Positions 17,943 to 28,049 of a stretch of 64,000 nucleotides of DNA are shown piece by piece. The stretch spans positions 1-64,000 of the forward strand of contig WGMF01000035.1 in assembly GCA_016125215.1 (NCBI GenBank), in the 5' to 3' direction. The translations under genes and the position numbers were made by a program. The stretch is from Phycisphaera sp. (GTDB taxonomy: Bacteria > Planctomycetota > Phycisphaerae > Phycisphaerales > Phycisphaeraceae). Numbering within the stretch: position 1 is the stretch's first letter; each line of letters starts with the position of its first letter. Under the pieces are notes generated by a model, which was given only the letters and a program-made list of their open reading frames with translations, did no database searches and was not told the DNA's origin.

Positions 17943-20114
17943 TCAAGCCACCTCCGCCTGGAACACCGGTTGGGCGTCCGGAGAGCGTCTGCTATGCGTG
18001 CGTCCGAGGATGCGGTCTGCAAAAAGGCTCTCCAGCACGAGCAGCGCCAGCGCCGCCATCGCAAAGAATCGCCAGTAGGACCGCCCGGTTCTTGTTATCT
18101 CGATTTCCGCGGTCAGTTGCGATTCACTGGTGCAGAGGGTGACGCCCGTGTCTTTGATCTGCTCCTGGAGCCGGGCTGGGATCAGACAGGCCACGTCGGA
18201 TTCCCGGGTGTCGACATTGACCGCCACAGGCAAACCGGGTGACTGGATGCTCACCCGTGCCACATAGAAGCCGGCCTCGCGCGACCGCTCGAGCAGTGCG
18301 ATGAATTGGCCGCGGTGCTCACGGACCGGCACGGTGATGGTCTGGCCCAGGGGCGTGTCGAACACCGCGTCACTGGCGTCGGGCTGCTCGACATAGGACA
18401 GCGCCAGCGAGTCGCCCACGGTGCGCGGCTGCTCGAACTCCCGACCGGCAAGATAGGTCACGACCTGCTGCATGAGCATCGGGAAGACGGGCGTGAGGGC
18501 CATGTTGTTCCACGTGGCCTGCGCGGAGGTCGTGAACATGAACACCTGCCCACGCCCGAGCGATTGCTCCAGTAACACAGGCGCGTGGGAACCCGCCAGG
18601 CTCAAGACCGGGAAACACGTGTCGCGCGGTTCAACCCGCAGTCGCCTGGTAAACCGTGTCTCGTTGAGCAGGTCCTCGGGCAGCGACCGCAGCGGACGGC
18701 AGACGGCGTGGTCCGGCAGGTCGGGTGCCAGCGGTTTGCCGATGCCCAGGCTGTCGCGGGTGTCGATCGCCTCACCGATCTTCGCGGGGAGCAGCGCGTC
18801 CTCCGTGTCGCCCGAGAGTCTGTTCCACACGTCGGCCTTGATGCGGTCGCCGGCAAACCAGACCAGGCCGTGGCCCCGGCGGACAAAGCGTGAAATCTGG
18901 TGGGCCTGCTCCGGCGTCACCTCGGGCACGTCCGCCAGGATGATGACGTCAAACGCATCGAGGTCCTGCGTCGGGAACGCGGGCCACTGCGTGGTCTGGA
19001 CGGTGTAATTTTCGTCGTCGCTCCCGTCCGCACGGGCCAGGAGCGCCGACGTGACCAGCCCGCCCGTCTCACCGCTCGATCCGTCCACACACAACACCGA
19101 CACACGCTCACGCACCTCCGCGACGACCCGGCGGACATCGTCCGTGGGCAGCGCGTCACCCGAAATCTCGGCGGTGATCCGGGCGGGGCCGGCGTTGTGG
19201 AACGGGACAAAGAGCGAGACCGTTTCCGACGACCCCGCGGCTATCAGGGGGATGCGCTTGTCGTCGATCTGGATGTCATCCACCCGGCAACGCACCTCGA
19301 CATCCCGTGCCGGTGATGAGCCGAAGTTGTGTACCGTGGCACGGTATCGCGCGGTGGTGCCTTTACGCAGCGTCCCGGAGACCAGGTCCAGCCCCGTGAC
19401 CGCGAGGTTTTCATCGCCCCCACCGACCGGGACCACAAACACACTCGCCTCTTCCCCCAGCGCCCTGAACGCATCTCGCAGCGTCGGCGACAGTCGGCCC
19501 CAGTCACGTGATTGGGTGTCGCTGAGGATGTAGACCTCTTTCTGCGGCGCGTCCATGTCGCCGGTTAAATCCTTGAGAAACTTCGGCACGCCCTCCAGGT
19601 CCAGAGGCTCGGGCAGGATTGTCTGCTCCGAGAGCAGCGTATCGAAACCCTTGGGGTCGTAAGCCACGTTACGCAGCAATACTCGGTGTTCGCCGCCCAG
19701 CAGCACGAGCGAGACCGGGTCGCCGGGCTGGGACTGCGCCACGACGGCCTTGGCCAACTCGATCGCGCGGGCAAAGCGTGTCACGCCGGCTTCGGTGTGA
19801 GCCATGCTGTACGATGCATCGATCGCAATCACCACGCCGGCCCGCTTCTCACCGGGGAGCCACGGTGTGGCGGCGCTCTTCATCGCCGGCCTTGCAAAGG
19901 CCATCACAAGGCACAACAACGCCAGGCACCGCATGACCAGCAGCAACACGTCACGCAATCGCAACTGCCTCGAACGCACACGGACGCTCCGGTTGAGGAA
20001 CCGCATCGCCGCCCAGTCCGTGCGCTTGACCTGGTAGCGGTTGAGCAGGTGCGCGAGGATCGGCAGACCGACGCCCAGCGCCCCGAGCAATAGCCAGGGG
20101 TTGAGAAACGCCAT
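17943..20114 (-). CDS. BatA-like vWA membrane protein
   Basis: A 723-aa protein starting with the aerotolerance (BatA) N-terminal domain: MAFLNPWLLLGALGVGLPIL, HLLNRYQVKRTDWAAMRFL, then a second helix LLLVMRCLALLCLVMAFARP. A vWA domain follows (VIAIDASYSMAHTEAG, MIDAS DxSxS), then Ig-like segments and an amidotransferase-like segment (FDVIILADVPEVTPEQ). A C-terminal helix (FFAMAALALLVLESLFADRI) ends the protein. Its ATG at 20114 shares one base with the DUF58 stop (TGATG), and its own stop is one base before the next start. In related operons these proteins work with MoxR as chaperone or envelope-stress partners; the substrate here is unknown. Confidence 0.85.
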   Translation of the reverse strand: MAFLNPWLLLGALGVGLPILAHLLNRYQVKRTDWAAMRFLNRSVRVRSRQLRLRDVLLLVMRCLALLCLVMAFARPAMKSAATPWLPGEKRAGVVIAIDASYSMAHTEAGVTRFARAIELAKAVVAQSQPGDPVSLVLLGGEHRVLLRNVAYDPKGFDTLLSEQTILPEPLDLEGVPKFLKDLTGDMDAPQKEVYILSDTQSRDWGRLSPTLRDAFRALGEEASVFVVPVGGGDENLAVTGLDLVSGTLRKGTTARYRATVHNFGSSPARDVEVRCRVDDIQIDDKRIPLIAAGSSETVSLFVPFHNAGPARITAEISGDALPTDDVRRVVAEVRERVSVLCVDGSSGETGGLVTSALLARADGSDDENYTVQTTQWPAFPTQDLDAFDVIILADVPEVTPEQAHQISRFVRRGHGLVWFAGDRIKADVWNRLSGDTEDALLPAKIGEAIDTRDSLGIGKPLAPDLPDHAVCRPLRSLPEDLLNETRFTRRLRVEPRDTCFPVLSLAGSHAPVLLEQSLGRGQVFMFTTSAQATWNNMALTPVFPMLMQQVVTYLAGREFEQPRTVGDSLALSYVEQPDASDAVFDTPLGQTITVPVREHRGQFIALLERSREAGFYVARVSIQSPGLPVAVNVDTRESDVACLIPARLQEQIKDTGVTLCTSESQLTAEIEITRTGRSYWRFFAMAALALLVLESLFADRILGRTHSRRSPDAQPVFQAEVA

Positions 20115-21040
20115 CAGCGTGCTCCGACCGACGGGCCAGCCAGGACCGACTGACGTTTGTAGAAGAACTCACTCAGGACCGCGTCGAGCGGCCGGGAGGT
20201 GTCCACGGTGGTGTAATCGATGTGGCTGGCGGAGCAGCCGGCCTGGAACGCTTCGAGGTAACGGTTGAAGTTGGCCAGGTAATCCTCACGCACGCGCTCG
20301 GCCTGAGTGGTCAACGGCTCTTCGAGCTCCAACCCCTCGAATCGCCACGTGCCCTTGAAGGGGAACTCCAGTTCGTAACGGTCGAGCGTGTGCAGCACGA
20401 TCACGTTGTGCCCGTCGAAACGCAGGTGGTCCAGCCCCGTCATGATGTCGCCGACCTCCGCAAAAAAATCGGAGATCACGACCACGAACGACCGCCGTTT
20501 GACCATCAGCGCGATGTCGTGGAGCTGTTTGGCAATCGTCGTGCGGGGCACGGGTTTGACCTCACGCAGCAGACGGTCGATCTGCGCGATGATGCTCATC
20601 GACGACCGCGGCGGGAGGTAGGCTCGCACCTGTGAATCGAAAATCGAAAGCCCGACGGAGTCGCGCTGCTTGAGCACGACGTACGCCAGCGCCGCCGCGA
20701 GGAACTTGGCGTATTCGAGTTTGCTGAGCTTGCCCGACGCGTAGTTCATCGAGGCGCTGGCGTCGATGAGCAGGTAACAGTCGTAGTTGGTTTCCGCCTC
20801 GTAGAGCTTGGTGTAGTACCGCTCGGTCCTGCCGTAGACGCGCCAGTCGATGCTGCGGATCGTGTCGCCGGGGGCGTACTGGCGGTGGTGGGAAAACTCG
20901 GTGCTGAACCCCCGCAACGGGCTGCGGTGGCTGCCGACGCGCAGGCCCTCGACCGCCTCGCGCGCGACCATCTCCAGGTCCTGCAACCGGTGCAGTATCT
21001 CGGGGTCGAGATAGTGGGTCTTCGTCAGGTGTTCCGACAT
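20114..21040 (-). CDS. DUF58 domain protein
   Basis: A 308-aa soluble protein. The DUF58 signature is GDTIRSIDWRVYGRTERYY followed by the vWA-like MIDAS segment LLIDASASMNY and VLKQRDSVGLSIFD. DUF58 proteins are constant partners of MoxR AAA+ ATPases and are thought to be remodelled by them or to present clients. The gene begins 18 nt after moxR ends and overlaps the BatA-like gene by one base. N-terminal residues DLEMVAREAVEGLRVGSH and RSPLRGFSTEFSHHRQYAPG are typical of the family. Identity is firm, biochemical role inferred. Confidence 0.92.
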   Translation of the reverse strand: MSEHLTKTHYLDPEILHRLQDLEMVAREAVEGLRVGSHRSPLRGFSTEFSHHRQYAPGDTIRSIDWRVYGRTERYYTKLYEAETNYDCYLLIDASASMNYASGKLSKLEYAKFLAAALAYVVLKQRDSVGLSIFDSQVRAYLPPRSSMSIIAQIDRLLREVKPVPRTTIAKQLHDIALMVKRRSFVVVISDFFAEVGDIMTGLDHLRFDGHNVIVLHTLDRYELEFPFKGTWRFEGLELEEPLTTQAERVREDYLANFNRYLEAFQAGCSASHIDYTTVDTSRPLDAVLSEFFYKRQSVLAGPSVGAR

Positions 21041-21058
21041 GGGTCCGCCTTGTTGTGC

Positions 21059-22087
<1,029 letters not shown>

Positions 22088-22354
22088 TCGGTCGTCCTCG
22101 TGGGGCTGTCGTTCAAATCCCTCGACCCTGTCCACCGCAAGTCATCAAGGGCGTTGGTACGTCCAACGGACAGCGATACGAACTATTGCACAAATAAAAA
22201 GTCAGCCGGCATCTGATCTCCTGCGTAGCGCCACGGACCCTCTGGGCACGCACAGGCGTTCGGGCATTGCCGTGGTGGGTGAATACGGTTATATTTCCCG
22301 TGTAAACAAGGCCTTGCCGCCCCCGTCCAAAACACGCGACCCGCGGCGAAGCAC

Positions 22355-22428
22355 GGGCGATTAGCTCAGTTGGCCAGAGCGCATCCCTTACAAGGATGAT
22401 GTCACAGGTTCGAGCCCTGTATCGCCCA
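22355..22428 (+). tRNA. tRNA-Val (anticodon TAC)
   Basis: A complete 74-nt cloverleaf. The acceptor stem pairs GGGCGAT (22355-22361) with ATCGCCC (22421-22427), with discriminator A at 22428. The D arm reads TAGCTCAGTTGG. The anticodon stem CATCC/GGATG encloses loop CTTACAA, giving anticodon TAC at 22389-22391, which reads GUA valine codons. The T arm is ACAGG TTCGAGC CCTGT. CCA is not encoded. It stands between moxR (divergent) and uxaC. Confidence 0.97.
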
Positions 22429-22537
22429 TTTGGACCCACCCCGCCGTCGCCCCCACATCGGCCCGGGGTGTATGAGTCGGCCTGATTAACGGGCAAAACC
22501 CCCGTGCCCATCCGCAACGTTAAGCACCAGGATTGAC

Positions 22538-23968
22538 ATGACCACGCCCTTCATCCACGACGATTTTCTCCTCTCCACGCCGACGGCTAAATGCCTCTTC
22601 CACGACCACGCCCAATCGCAGCCGATCTTTGATTACCACTGCCATCTCCCGCCCAAAGACCTGCACGCGAACCGGAAGTTTGCCAACCTCACCGAGGTCT
22701 GGCTCGAGGGCGATCACTACAAGTGGCGCGCGATGCGCGCCGCCGGCGTGCCCGAAGAACTCATCACCGGCAAGGCCGACCCGTATGACAAGTTCAAGGC
22801 CTGGGCCAAAACCGTCCCCTCGACGCTGCGCAACCCGCTCTACCACTGGACCCACCTCGAACTCAAACGCTACTTCGGCATCGATACGCTGCTGGACGAA
22901 ACGACCACCGACCGGGTCTGGCAAACCGCCAACGAGCAGCTCAAGAGCCTCGACATCGCGGCGATCTTTGCTCGCTTCAACGTCGCGCTGGTCTGCACCA
23001 CCGACGACCCGACGGACGAACTGACGCTGCACAGCGAGATCGCGTCGCGCGGTACCTACCCCGACACCGTGGTCTACCCCGCGTTCCGCCCGGACAAGAC
23101 TTACAACATGTCAGACCCGGCGGCGTTCAACGCCTACGTGGACCAGATCGCCGGCCGCGCCAAGTCTCCCTGCCGGGACTTCGAGGGCTACCTCAAAGCC
23201 CTGCGGTCGCGCCACGAGACGTTCCACGACGGCGGTTGCCGACTGGCGGACCACGGCGTGGACTGTCTTTATGCCGCCCCTTGCTCTAAAGATCAGGCGT
23301 CGGCGATATTCAACAAGGCACGCAACGGCGAGGCGGTGTCGCTCGAAGATCGGCAGCGGTTCATGATGTTCATGATGCTCCGGTTCGGGCTGTGGGACGC
23401 GGAAAAAGGCTGGGTCAAGCAGCTCCACGCCGGGGCGCTGCGGAGCGTGAACAGCCGGGCGCTGCGCGAGATTGGACCGGACACGGGCTTCGATTCGATC
23501 GGGGATTGGAACCAGGCCACGGGCCTGGCCTACTACCTCGACACGCTCGAGAACGCCAGCCCGACGGGGTTGCCCAGGATGGTCCTCTACAACCTCAACC
23601 CGTCGTCTAACTACGTGTTTGGTTCGATGATTGGCAACTTCCAGGGCCGGGGCGTCGCGGGCAAGATGCAGTTCGGTTCGGGGTGGTGGTTCCTCGACAC
23701 CGAGGCGGGCATGCGCTGGCAGATCGACGCGCTGTCCAACCTCGGGTTGCTCGCGCGGTTCGTGGGGATGCTCACCGACTCGCGGTCGTTCATGAGCTAC
23801 CCGCGTCACGAGTATTTCCGCAGGGTGCTCTGCGACATGCTCGGGCACGACGTGGAGAGCGGCCGGCTTCCACGCGACGAGAAGATGATCGGGAAGATGG
23901 TCCGCGACATCTGCTTTGACAACGCCAAGAACTACTTCGGCATGACGCTCAAGGGCAGGCACGCCTGA
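22538..23968 (+). CDS. uxaC: Glucuronate isomerase
   Basis: A 476-aa protein, the usual length for UxaC, which isomerises D-glucuronate to D-fructuronate (and galacturonate to tagaturonate) at the start of hexuronate breakdown. The amidohydrolase-like barrel is shown by FDYHCHLPPKDL near residue 30, the family block TEVWLEGDHYKWRAMRAAG, LRNPLYHWTHLELKRYFGI, and the late segments DTEAGMRWQIDALSNLGLL and SRSFMSYPRHEYFRR. ATG 22538 follows AGGA about six bases upstream. Cytosolic. It would process uronic acids released by polysaccharide lyases or glucuronidases, consistent with candidate lyases at 40.5-44.3 kb, but it is not adjacent to other hexuronate genes. Confidence 0.95.
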   Translation: MTTPFIHDDFLLSTPTAKCLFHDHAQSQPIFDYHCHLPPKDLHANRKFANLTEVWLEGDHYKWRAMRAAGVPEELITGKADPYDKFKAWAKTVPSTLRNPLYHWTHLELKRYFGIDTLLDETTTDRVWQTANEQLKSLDIAAIFARFNVALVCTTDDPTDELTLHSEIASRGTYPDTVVYPAFRPDKTYNMSDPAAFNAYVDQIAGRAKSPCRDFEGYLKALRSRHETFHDGGCRLADHGVDCLYAAPCSKDQASAIFNKARNGEAVSLEDRQRFMMFMMLRFGLWDAEKGWVKQLHAGALRSVNSRALREIGPDTGFDSIGDWNQATGLAYYLDTLENASPTGLPRMVLYNLNPSSNYVFGSMIGNFQGRGVAGKMQFGSGWWFLDTEAGMRWQIDALSNLGLLARFVGMLTDSRSFMSYPRHEYFRRVLCDMLGHDVESGRLPRDEKMIGKMVRDICFDNAKNYFGMTLKGRHA

Positions 23969-24003
23969 GCACGCCGTTGCACGGGTCTTGATGGGGTGAG
24001 GTC

Positions 24004-24336
24004 ATGTCGATCGAGAAATGGTCCGAAACGATCTGGATCGCCCGGCTGGGCAACGAGCCGGCGCTGTCGGAGGACCTGGCCGGCCTGTATGAGGATGTCC
24101 GCATCTTCGAATCGCCCGTCCACGTGGTGCTGGATTTTTCACTTGTCAGTCACGTCAACAGCAGCAACCTCTCGCAGGTGCTTCGCCTGCGCAAGATCGC
24201 GGTGGACCGGGAGACACGGCTGATCCTCGCCTCGCCCCGCGACGGGGTGTGGGGTGTGCTTTTGACGACGGGGCTGGACAAGGTCTTTGAACACGCAAGC
24301 GACGTGACGACCGCGCTGGCGCTGATCCAGGTCTGA
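24004..24336 (+). CDS. STAS-domain protein (anti-sigma factor antagonist-like)
   Basis: A 110-aa single STAS domain. Segments HVVLDFSLVSHVNSSNLSQV and RLILASPRDGVWGVLLTTGL match the beta-alpha core of SpoIIAA-type anti-anti-sigma factors. The conserved phosphorylatable serine would be in VNSSN. STAS proteins bind anti-sigma kinases and are regulated by serine phosphorylation. No partner kinase or phosphatase is nearby. It starts 35 nt after uxaC on the same strand with a GGGGTGAGG-like ribosome site, so it may be cotranscribed with uxaC. It ends 26 nt before the convergent lipoprotein gene. Confidence 0.8.
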   Translation: MSIEKWSETIWIARLGNEPALSEDLAGLYEDVRIFESPVHVVLDFSLVSHVNSSNLSQVLRLRKIAVDRETRLILASPRDGVWGVLLTTGLDKVFEHASDVTTALALIQV

Positions 24337-24362
24337 CAAACCCGACCCGGTTTCGCTGTGGT

Positions 24363-25997
24363 TTACTTGGTGTCTTGCGGTTCTTCGTTCTGGTCGGCAG
24401 AACCGCTCTGGCCATCCGTGGATGAACCGGTGACGGCCCCGGCCGCGCGGGAAGCCCAGTTGGAAAGGAAACTGGAGCCGGCCTGACCGGGGGTGTTGCC
24501 CTGGGTGGCGTTGCCCGTCGAGTCGGACTCGTCTTGCGTCGCGGGTGATTCAACCGGGGCTGGGGTCACGGGTGTCACGGGTGTGACAGGCGCGGGGGTG
24601 AGGATGATTGAGGCGGCACCGGACGAGTTGATGCGGGCCGCTTCGATCTGTTGTTTAGCCACGGCGAGCACGGGCTGGATGGTGGCGGCGGTCCTGGCGG
24701 CGTCATTGTCACCGGAGGCCAGTCCCGACGCGAGGGTCGCGGCGTCGTTGATCGCGGCGCGGGCGGATTCGATCATCTCGTTCTGACGGGCGACGGCGGA
24801 CTGCATAACCTGGGCAAAGAGCGGGGCCCGCTGCGGGATCACGCGGTTGGCCCGAGCCGCCATCCGCGCGAAGGTGTCGCCGTAGGAGCCGAGCACCTGC
24901 GTGTAGAGGTTGGTCATGTAGACCTTGTCGCCAAGCCTGCTGAGCTGGAGCATCTGCTGCGTCTGACGGTCGTCGGACGACTTGGCAGAGGCGGCGGCGG
25001 CCTGCGTGAGTTGTTGCGAACGTTCCCAAGCCTGCGCAGCCTGGGTGATGTTGCCCTCGACGTTGTCCGCAAAGCCCTGGATGATCTGCTGCACTTCGTT
25101 GACCAGTTCGTCCGCGGTCTTGTCACGGTCGGCCAGGGCGGCCTTGGCCAAGGCGTGCATCTGGGCTTCGCGGTCGGAGATGGAGCGGGTCTGGTCGTTG
25201 AGGGCGCTGATCGATTCGCCCAGCGCCTGCGTCTGGGTTCTGAGGATGGAAGCCTCGGCGTTGAACAGTTCGAGCTTGACGCCAAGCTGTTCGATCTGTG
25301 CCTGCACGGTGTCGGCCTTGGCGGTCAGTTCGGTGGAGAGGTCTTCGAGCTTGAGCTTCTCGGCCCCGGTGGTGAGGAAGGCCCGGTCCTGGGCGCTCTG
25401 TGAATCCTTGAGCAGCGCGGTGGCCTCGCTCTTGAGCGCTGCCTGCTGGTTTTCCATCGCGGCGATGGCCTGCTCGTGGCTCTTGAGCTTGTCCTGAAGG
25501 GGCTGGAGCTGGCGGTTGGCGTCGTTCTCATAGCCGTTGAGCTGCGAGAGCAGCGGGGACTGATTGACATCGAAGAGTTCGGCTCGGTCGGAGTAAGACT
25601 CGATGGCCAGGAGCAGCGCGGTGGACTTGGCCAAGGGCAGCGAGAGCGAAGCCCATCCGGCCTTGGCCTGGTCGACGTGGTGGCGAGCGGTGGCGGCGTA
25701 GAGGTCGGCCGCGAGGCTCTGGGCCGGCCCGACGAGGTCGGGGGCGGCGGTGGAGATCACTTTTTCGAGCAGGGGCAGGGCCTGCTCGTATTTGCTGTAG
25801 CGGAAAGATTCGAGGTCGATGGGTTTGTCGGCCACGATGTCGGGGACAAAGCCCTGATTGGCTTCGTGGATCAGCGCCAGGGCCCGGTCGAGTTCCGCGC
25901 GGGCCTGAGCGTGCTGCTGGGCGGTGGGGTCGTTGCAGGCGGCCAGCGGGAGCAGGCTCATCAGTGCGAGCGTGAAGAGTTTTGCTTGTCGTGCCAC
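24363..25997 (-). CDS. Coiled-coil lipoprotein of unknown function
   Basis: A 544-aa protein with a lipoprotein signal: LALMSLLPLAAC with the lipidated Cys at about residue 21. From about 30 to 430 it is almost entirely helical and rich in Ala, Gln and Glu, with heptads such as DLSTELTAKADTVQAQIEQL and SAQDRAFLTTGAEKLKLEDL, so long coiled coils are expected. A Pro/Thr/Val-rich linker (TPAPVTPVTPVTPAPVE) and a Ser/Gly-rich charged tail end the protein. I see no enzymatic motif. The start is GTG at 25997 with AGGA seven bases upstream. It probably lies in an operon behind the gene at 26066, 68 nt away. Confidence 0.65.
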   Translation of the reverse strand: MARQAKLFTLALMSLLPLAACNDPTAQQHAQARAELDRALALIHEANQGFVPDIVADKPIDLESFRYSKYEQALPLLEKVISTAAPDLVGPAQSLAADLYAATARHHVDQAKAGWASLSLPLAKSTALLLAIESYSDRAELFDVNQSPLLSQLNGYENDANRQLQPLQDKLKSHEQAIAAMENQQAALKSEATALLKDSQSAQDRAFLTTGAEKLKLEDLSTELTAKADTVQAQIEQLGVKLELFNAEASILRTQTQALGESISALNDQTRSISDREAQMHALAKAALADRDKTADELVNEVQQIIQGFADNVEGNITQAAQAWERSQQLTQAAAASAKSSDDRQTQQMLQLSRLGDKVYMTNLYTQVLGSYGDTFARMAARANRVIPQRAPLFAQVMQSAVARQNEMIESARAAINDAATLASGLASGDNDAARTAATIQPVLAVAKQQIEAARINSSGAASIILTPAPVTPVTPVTPAPVESPATQDESDSTGNATQGNTPGQAGSSFLSNWASRAAGAVTGSSTDGQSGSADQNEEPQDTK

Positions 25998-26065
25998 GGT
26001 GTGTTCCTGTGGGGGTCGTGTTGGTCAGGGATGACGCGGGTCAGCGATGACTTTTTTTGGGGGGG

Positions 26066-27355
26066 TCACATGTCGGGGGATGGAGGGGTTGTCGCCGGGG
26101 CAGGCTCGGCGGGCTTCTCGGGTTCGGGGGTCTTTAGGGTGGGCAATGGGTATTCGATGCCGTAGTCGGGCGTGGGTCGCCAGAGGTCGCCGATCCAGTT
26201 GCCGATGGCCTGGTATTCGGGGTCCTGCTTGTTGCGGAAGCGGGGCAACCAGCCGGGCACGCGGTCCTTGCCGGGGTGCGGCGTGGTGGCGTCGGCGGCG
26301 GGCAGGCCGTATTGAAGCAGCAGCGACCGGTCCTTGTCGTTGCGGTCGATCATGCTGCCGTCTTTGTTGGCAAATTCGTTGAGGATGTAGAAATTGGTGT
26401 AGACGGTCTGCTCGGCGTTGGGTGGGTTGCGGAAGAGGAAAAACGAACCGGCGCTGGCCCCGCCGTGGCAATCGGACGTCGCACAGTAGCTCAACACGTA
26501 ACGCTGGTGGATGTTGACACGGAACTGCCGCAGCGCGGGCGGGTCGTCGTGGATGGTGGCCTTGGCGTAAAGGTCACGGGCCTTGACATCGAACATCAAC
26601 CCGAGCACCTGCCAGCCGGGCATCGCCAGGACTTTGGTCTGGTTCTGCTGGCCGCGCAGCTGTTCGCTCTGGTCGGCGTACTGTGTGATGAGTTGCTGGC
26701 GGGTCTCGCGTGTGACGGTGACCGCGGGTTTGCTCCGAGAGCTCAGGTCGGCTTCGTAGACCTTGATGAGGTTCCACTGCTCGGGTTCGAGCATCTTCGT
26801 GGGCAGGTCGCCCTCGTAGGGTTGGGCGGGGTTTTCGCCCGTGGTTTGCTGCGTGTTGGTGGGCGGGGTGTTTGGCTGGGTCGGCGTTTTGCTGGCGTTG
26901 TCAGCCCTGAGTTTGAGCCGAGCCAGCACGACGTCCCGCAGTCGAGAGACGCGCGTGTCATCGGGGAATTGTTTGGCAAGGTCAGCCAGTTCCCGGTCCG
27001 CAAGGTCCAGGGCCTTGTCGTCTCGTGTGCTGCCCCACTGGTCGTAGAGCCACTGAGCGAGTTTGTACCGGCCGTCGAGGTCGTCCGCCTTGAGCTGCGC
27101 CTTCTTATCGTTGTAGATGTCGGTCAGGGTCTTGACCTTGTCCACACTCTTGACTTGCTCCGCGGCGAAGGTCGTGGCAATGCCGGCGATGCGGAGCGTG
27201 ACGCCCGAAGCGTCCTGGCTGATGAGTTCACCCGTGATCGACCTGCCGTCCTGGGTCTGGACGACGACCTGCTCCTGTGCGCTGGCGTGGCTTGCCAGAA
27301 GGAACATGACCGCAAGCATGGCAACAACAGGGGAGCATGTGCAGGCGTATCGCAT
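26066..27355 (-). CDS. Secreted protein with CX4CH haem-like site
   Basis: A 429-aa protein with a signal peptide (VVAMLAVMFLLASHASAQ). Residues 27-72 form a small SH3-like strand-rich domain (VVVQTQDGRSITGELISQDA). A helical segment (about 75-150) and a Thr/Pro/Asn-rich linker (155-180) follow. The C-terminal half contains YCATSDCHGGASAG, with cysteines at about 291 and 296 followed by H297: a CX4CH site rather than the usual CXXCH. Planctomycete c-type cytochromes often have similar surroundings, so haem attachment is plausible but unproven. ATG 27355 has GGAGG about five bases upstream. It precedes the coiled-coil lipoprotein gene and may be a periplasmic electron carrier or structural protein. 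Confidence 0.6.
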   Translation of the reverse strand: MRYACTCSPVVAMLAVMFLLASHASAQEQVVVQTQDGRSITGELISQDASGVTLRIAGIATTFAAEQVKSVDKVKTLTDIYNDKKAQLKADDLDGRYKLAQWLYDQWGSTRDDKALDLADRELADLAKQFPDDTRVSRLRDVVLARLKLRADNASKTPTQPNTPPTNTQQTTGENPAQPYEGDLPTKMLEPEQWNLIKVYEADLSSRSKPAVTVTRETRQQLITQYADQSEQLRGQQNQTKVLAMPGWQVLGLMFDVKARDLYAKATIHDDPPALRQFRVNIHQRYVLSYCATSDCHGGASAGSFFLFRNPPNAEQTVYTNFYILNEFANKDGSMIDRNDKDRSLLLQYGLPAADATTPHPGKDRVPGWLPRFRNKQDPEYQAIGNWIGDLWRPTPDYGIEYPLPTLKTPEPEKPAEPAPATTPPSPDM

Positions 27356-27517
27356 AGCGGGCCTCCGTAACGATGGGCCGATCCCTCCGGGACTGTACTA
27401 GTATAAGCCCAGACATCGGTTTGCAGCAATGCGCGGGGGGCACAGGCCCGTGCGGACAATCCATTAGACGCACGAGGACCGGCCGGGTGCGGGGGCTGCA
27501 CACAATCGGTGAATGTC

Positions 27518-27928
27518 TCAGCCGGCTTTCTTGTCCCGGCCTTCGAGCAGTTCCATGGCCAGCGTGATGAGCCGTTCCAGACGCACGGGCTTGAGCAGGT
27601 AGCCATCGACGCCCAGCGTCTCGGCGTATTGCTGGTGACGCTTGCCCTCGTTGGCGGTGACCATCACGACCAGCGGGGCCTTGATGAGCTTCTTGACCTT
27701 CTCCAGCACCAGAAACCCGCTCCGCCGGGGGAGCATCATGTCCAGCACGACCAGCTCAGGCTCGTTCTGTTCACAGATGCGCACCGCTGTGTTCCCGTCG
27801 GTACAGGTCATCGTGCGGGCGCCCTCCGCCTGAAGGGCCTGGTTGATGCTCTGGAGCACCTCGTTGTCATCGTCCACGACAAGGATCCGTCGGTCCTGGA
27901 GCCTGTTATCTGTTGACGGGTCGGGCAT
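27518..27928 (-). CDS. Single-domain response regulator
   Basis: A CheY-like receiver of 136 aa with no output domain. The acidic pocket is VVDDDNE (about residues 17-23), the phosphoacceptor is D63 in VLDMMLP, the switch Thr is in VMVTAN, and the invariant Lys is in LLKPV. Receivers of this kind relay phosphate from a histidine kinase by protein-protein contact. No kinase is nearby. I chose ATG 27928 because GGAG lies eight bases upstream; a GTG at 27937 is also in frame. Confidence 0.9.
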   Translation of the reverse strand: MPDPSTDNRLQDRRILVVDDDNEVLQSINQALQAEGARTMTCTDGNTAVRICEQNEPELVVLDMMLPRRSGFLVLEKVKKLIKAPLVVMVTANEGKRHQQYAETLGVDGYLLKPVRLERLITLAMELLEGRDKKAG

Positions 27929-28049
27929 GACGGGCACTCCGGTGAGGAACGGATGAGTCTAGCGTTATTTTTGAATCACGGCTGTGACGGGTCAAGGGGA
28001 ATGTCTGATGTCTTTGATTTCACTCGCGTTTATTTGCGTTCATTCGCGG

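Noticed and set aside
24337-24362. Terminator between the STAS gene and the convergent lipoprotein gene
   Set aside because: Only 26 nt and no stable hairpin.
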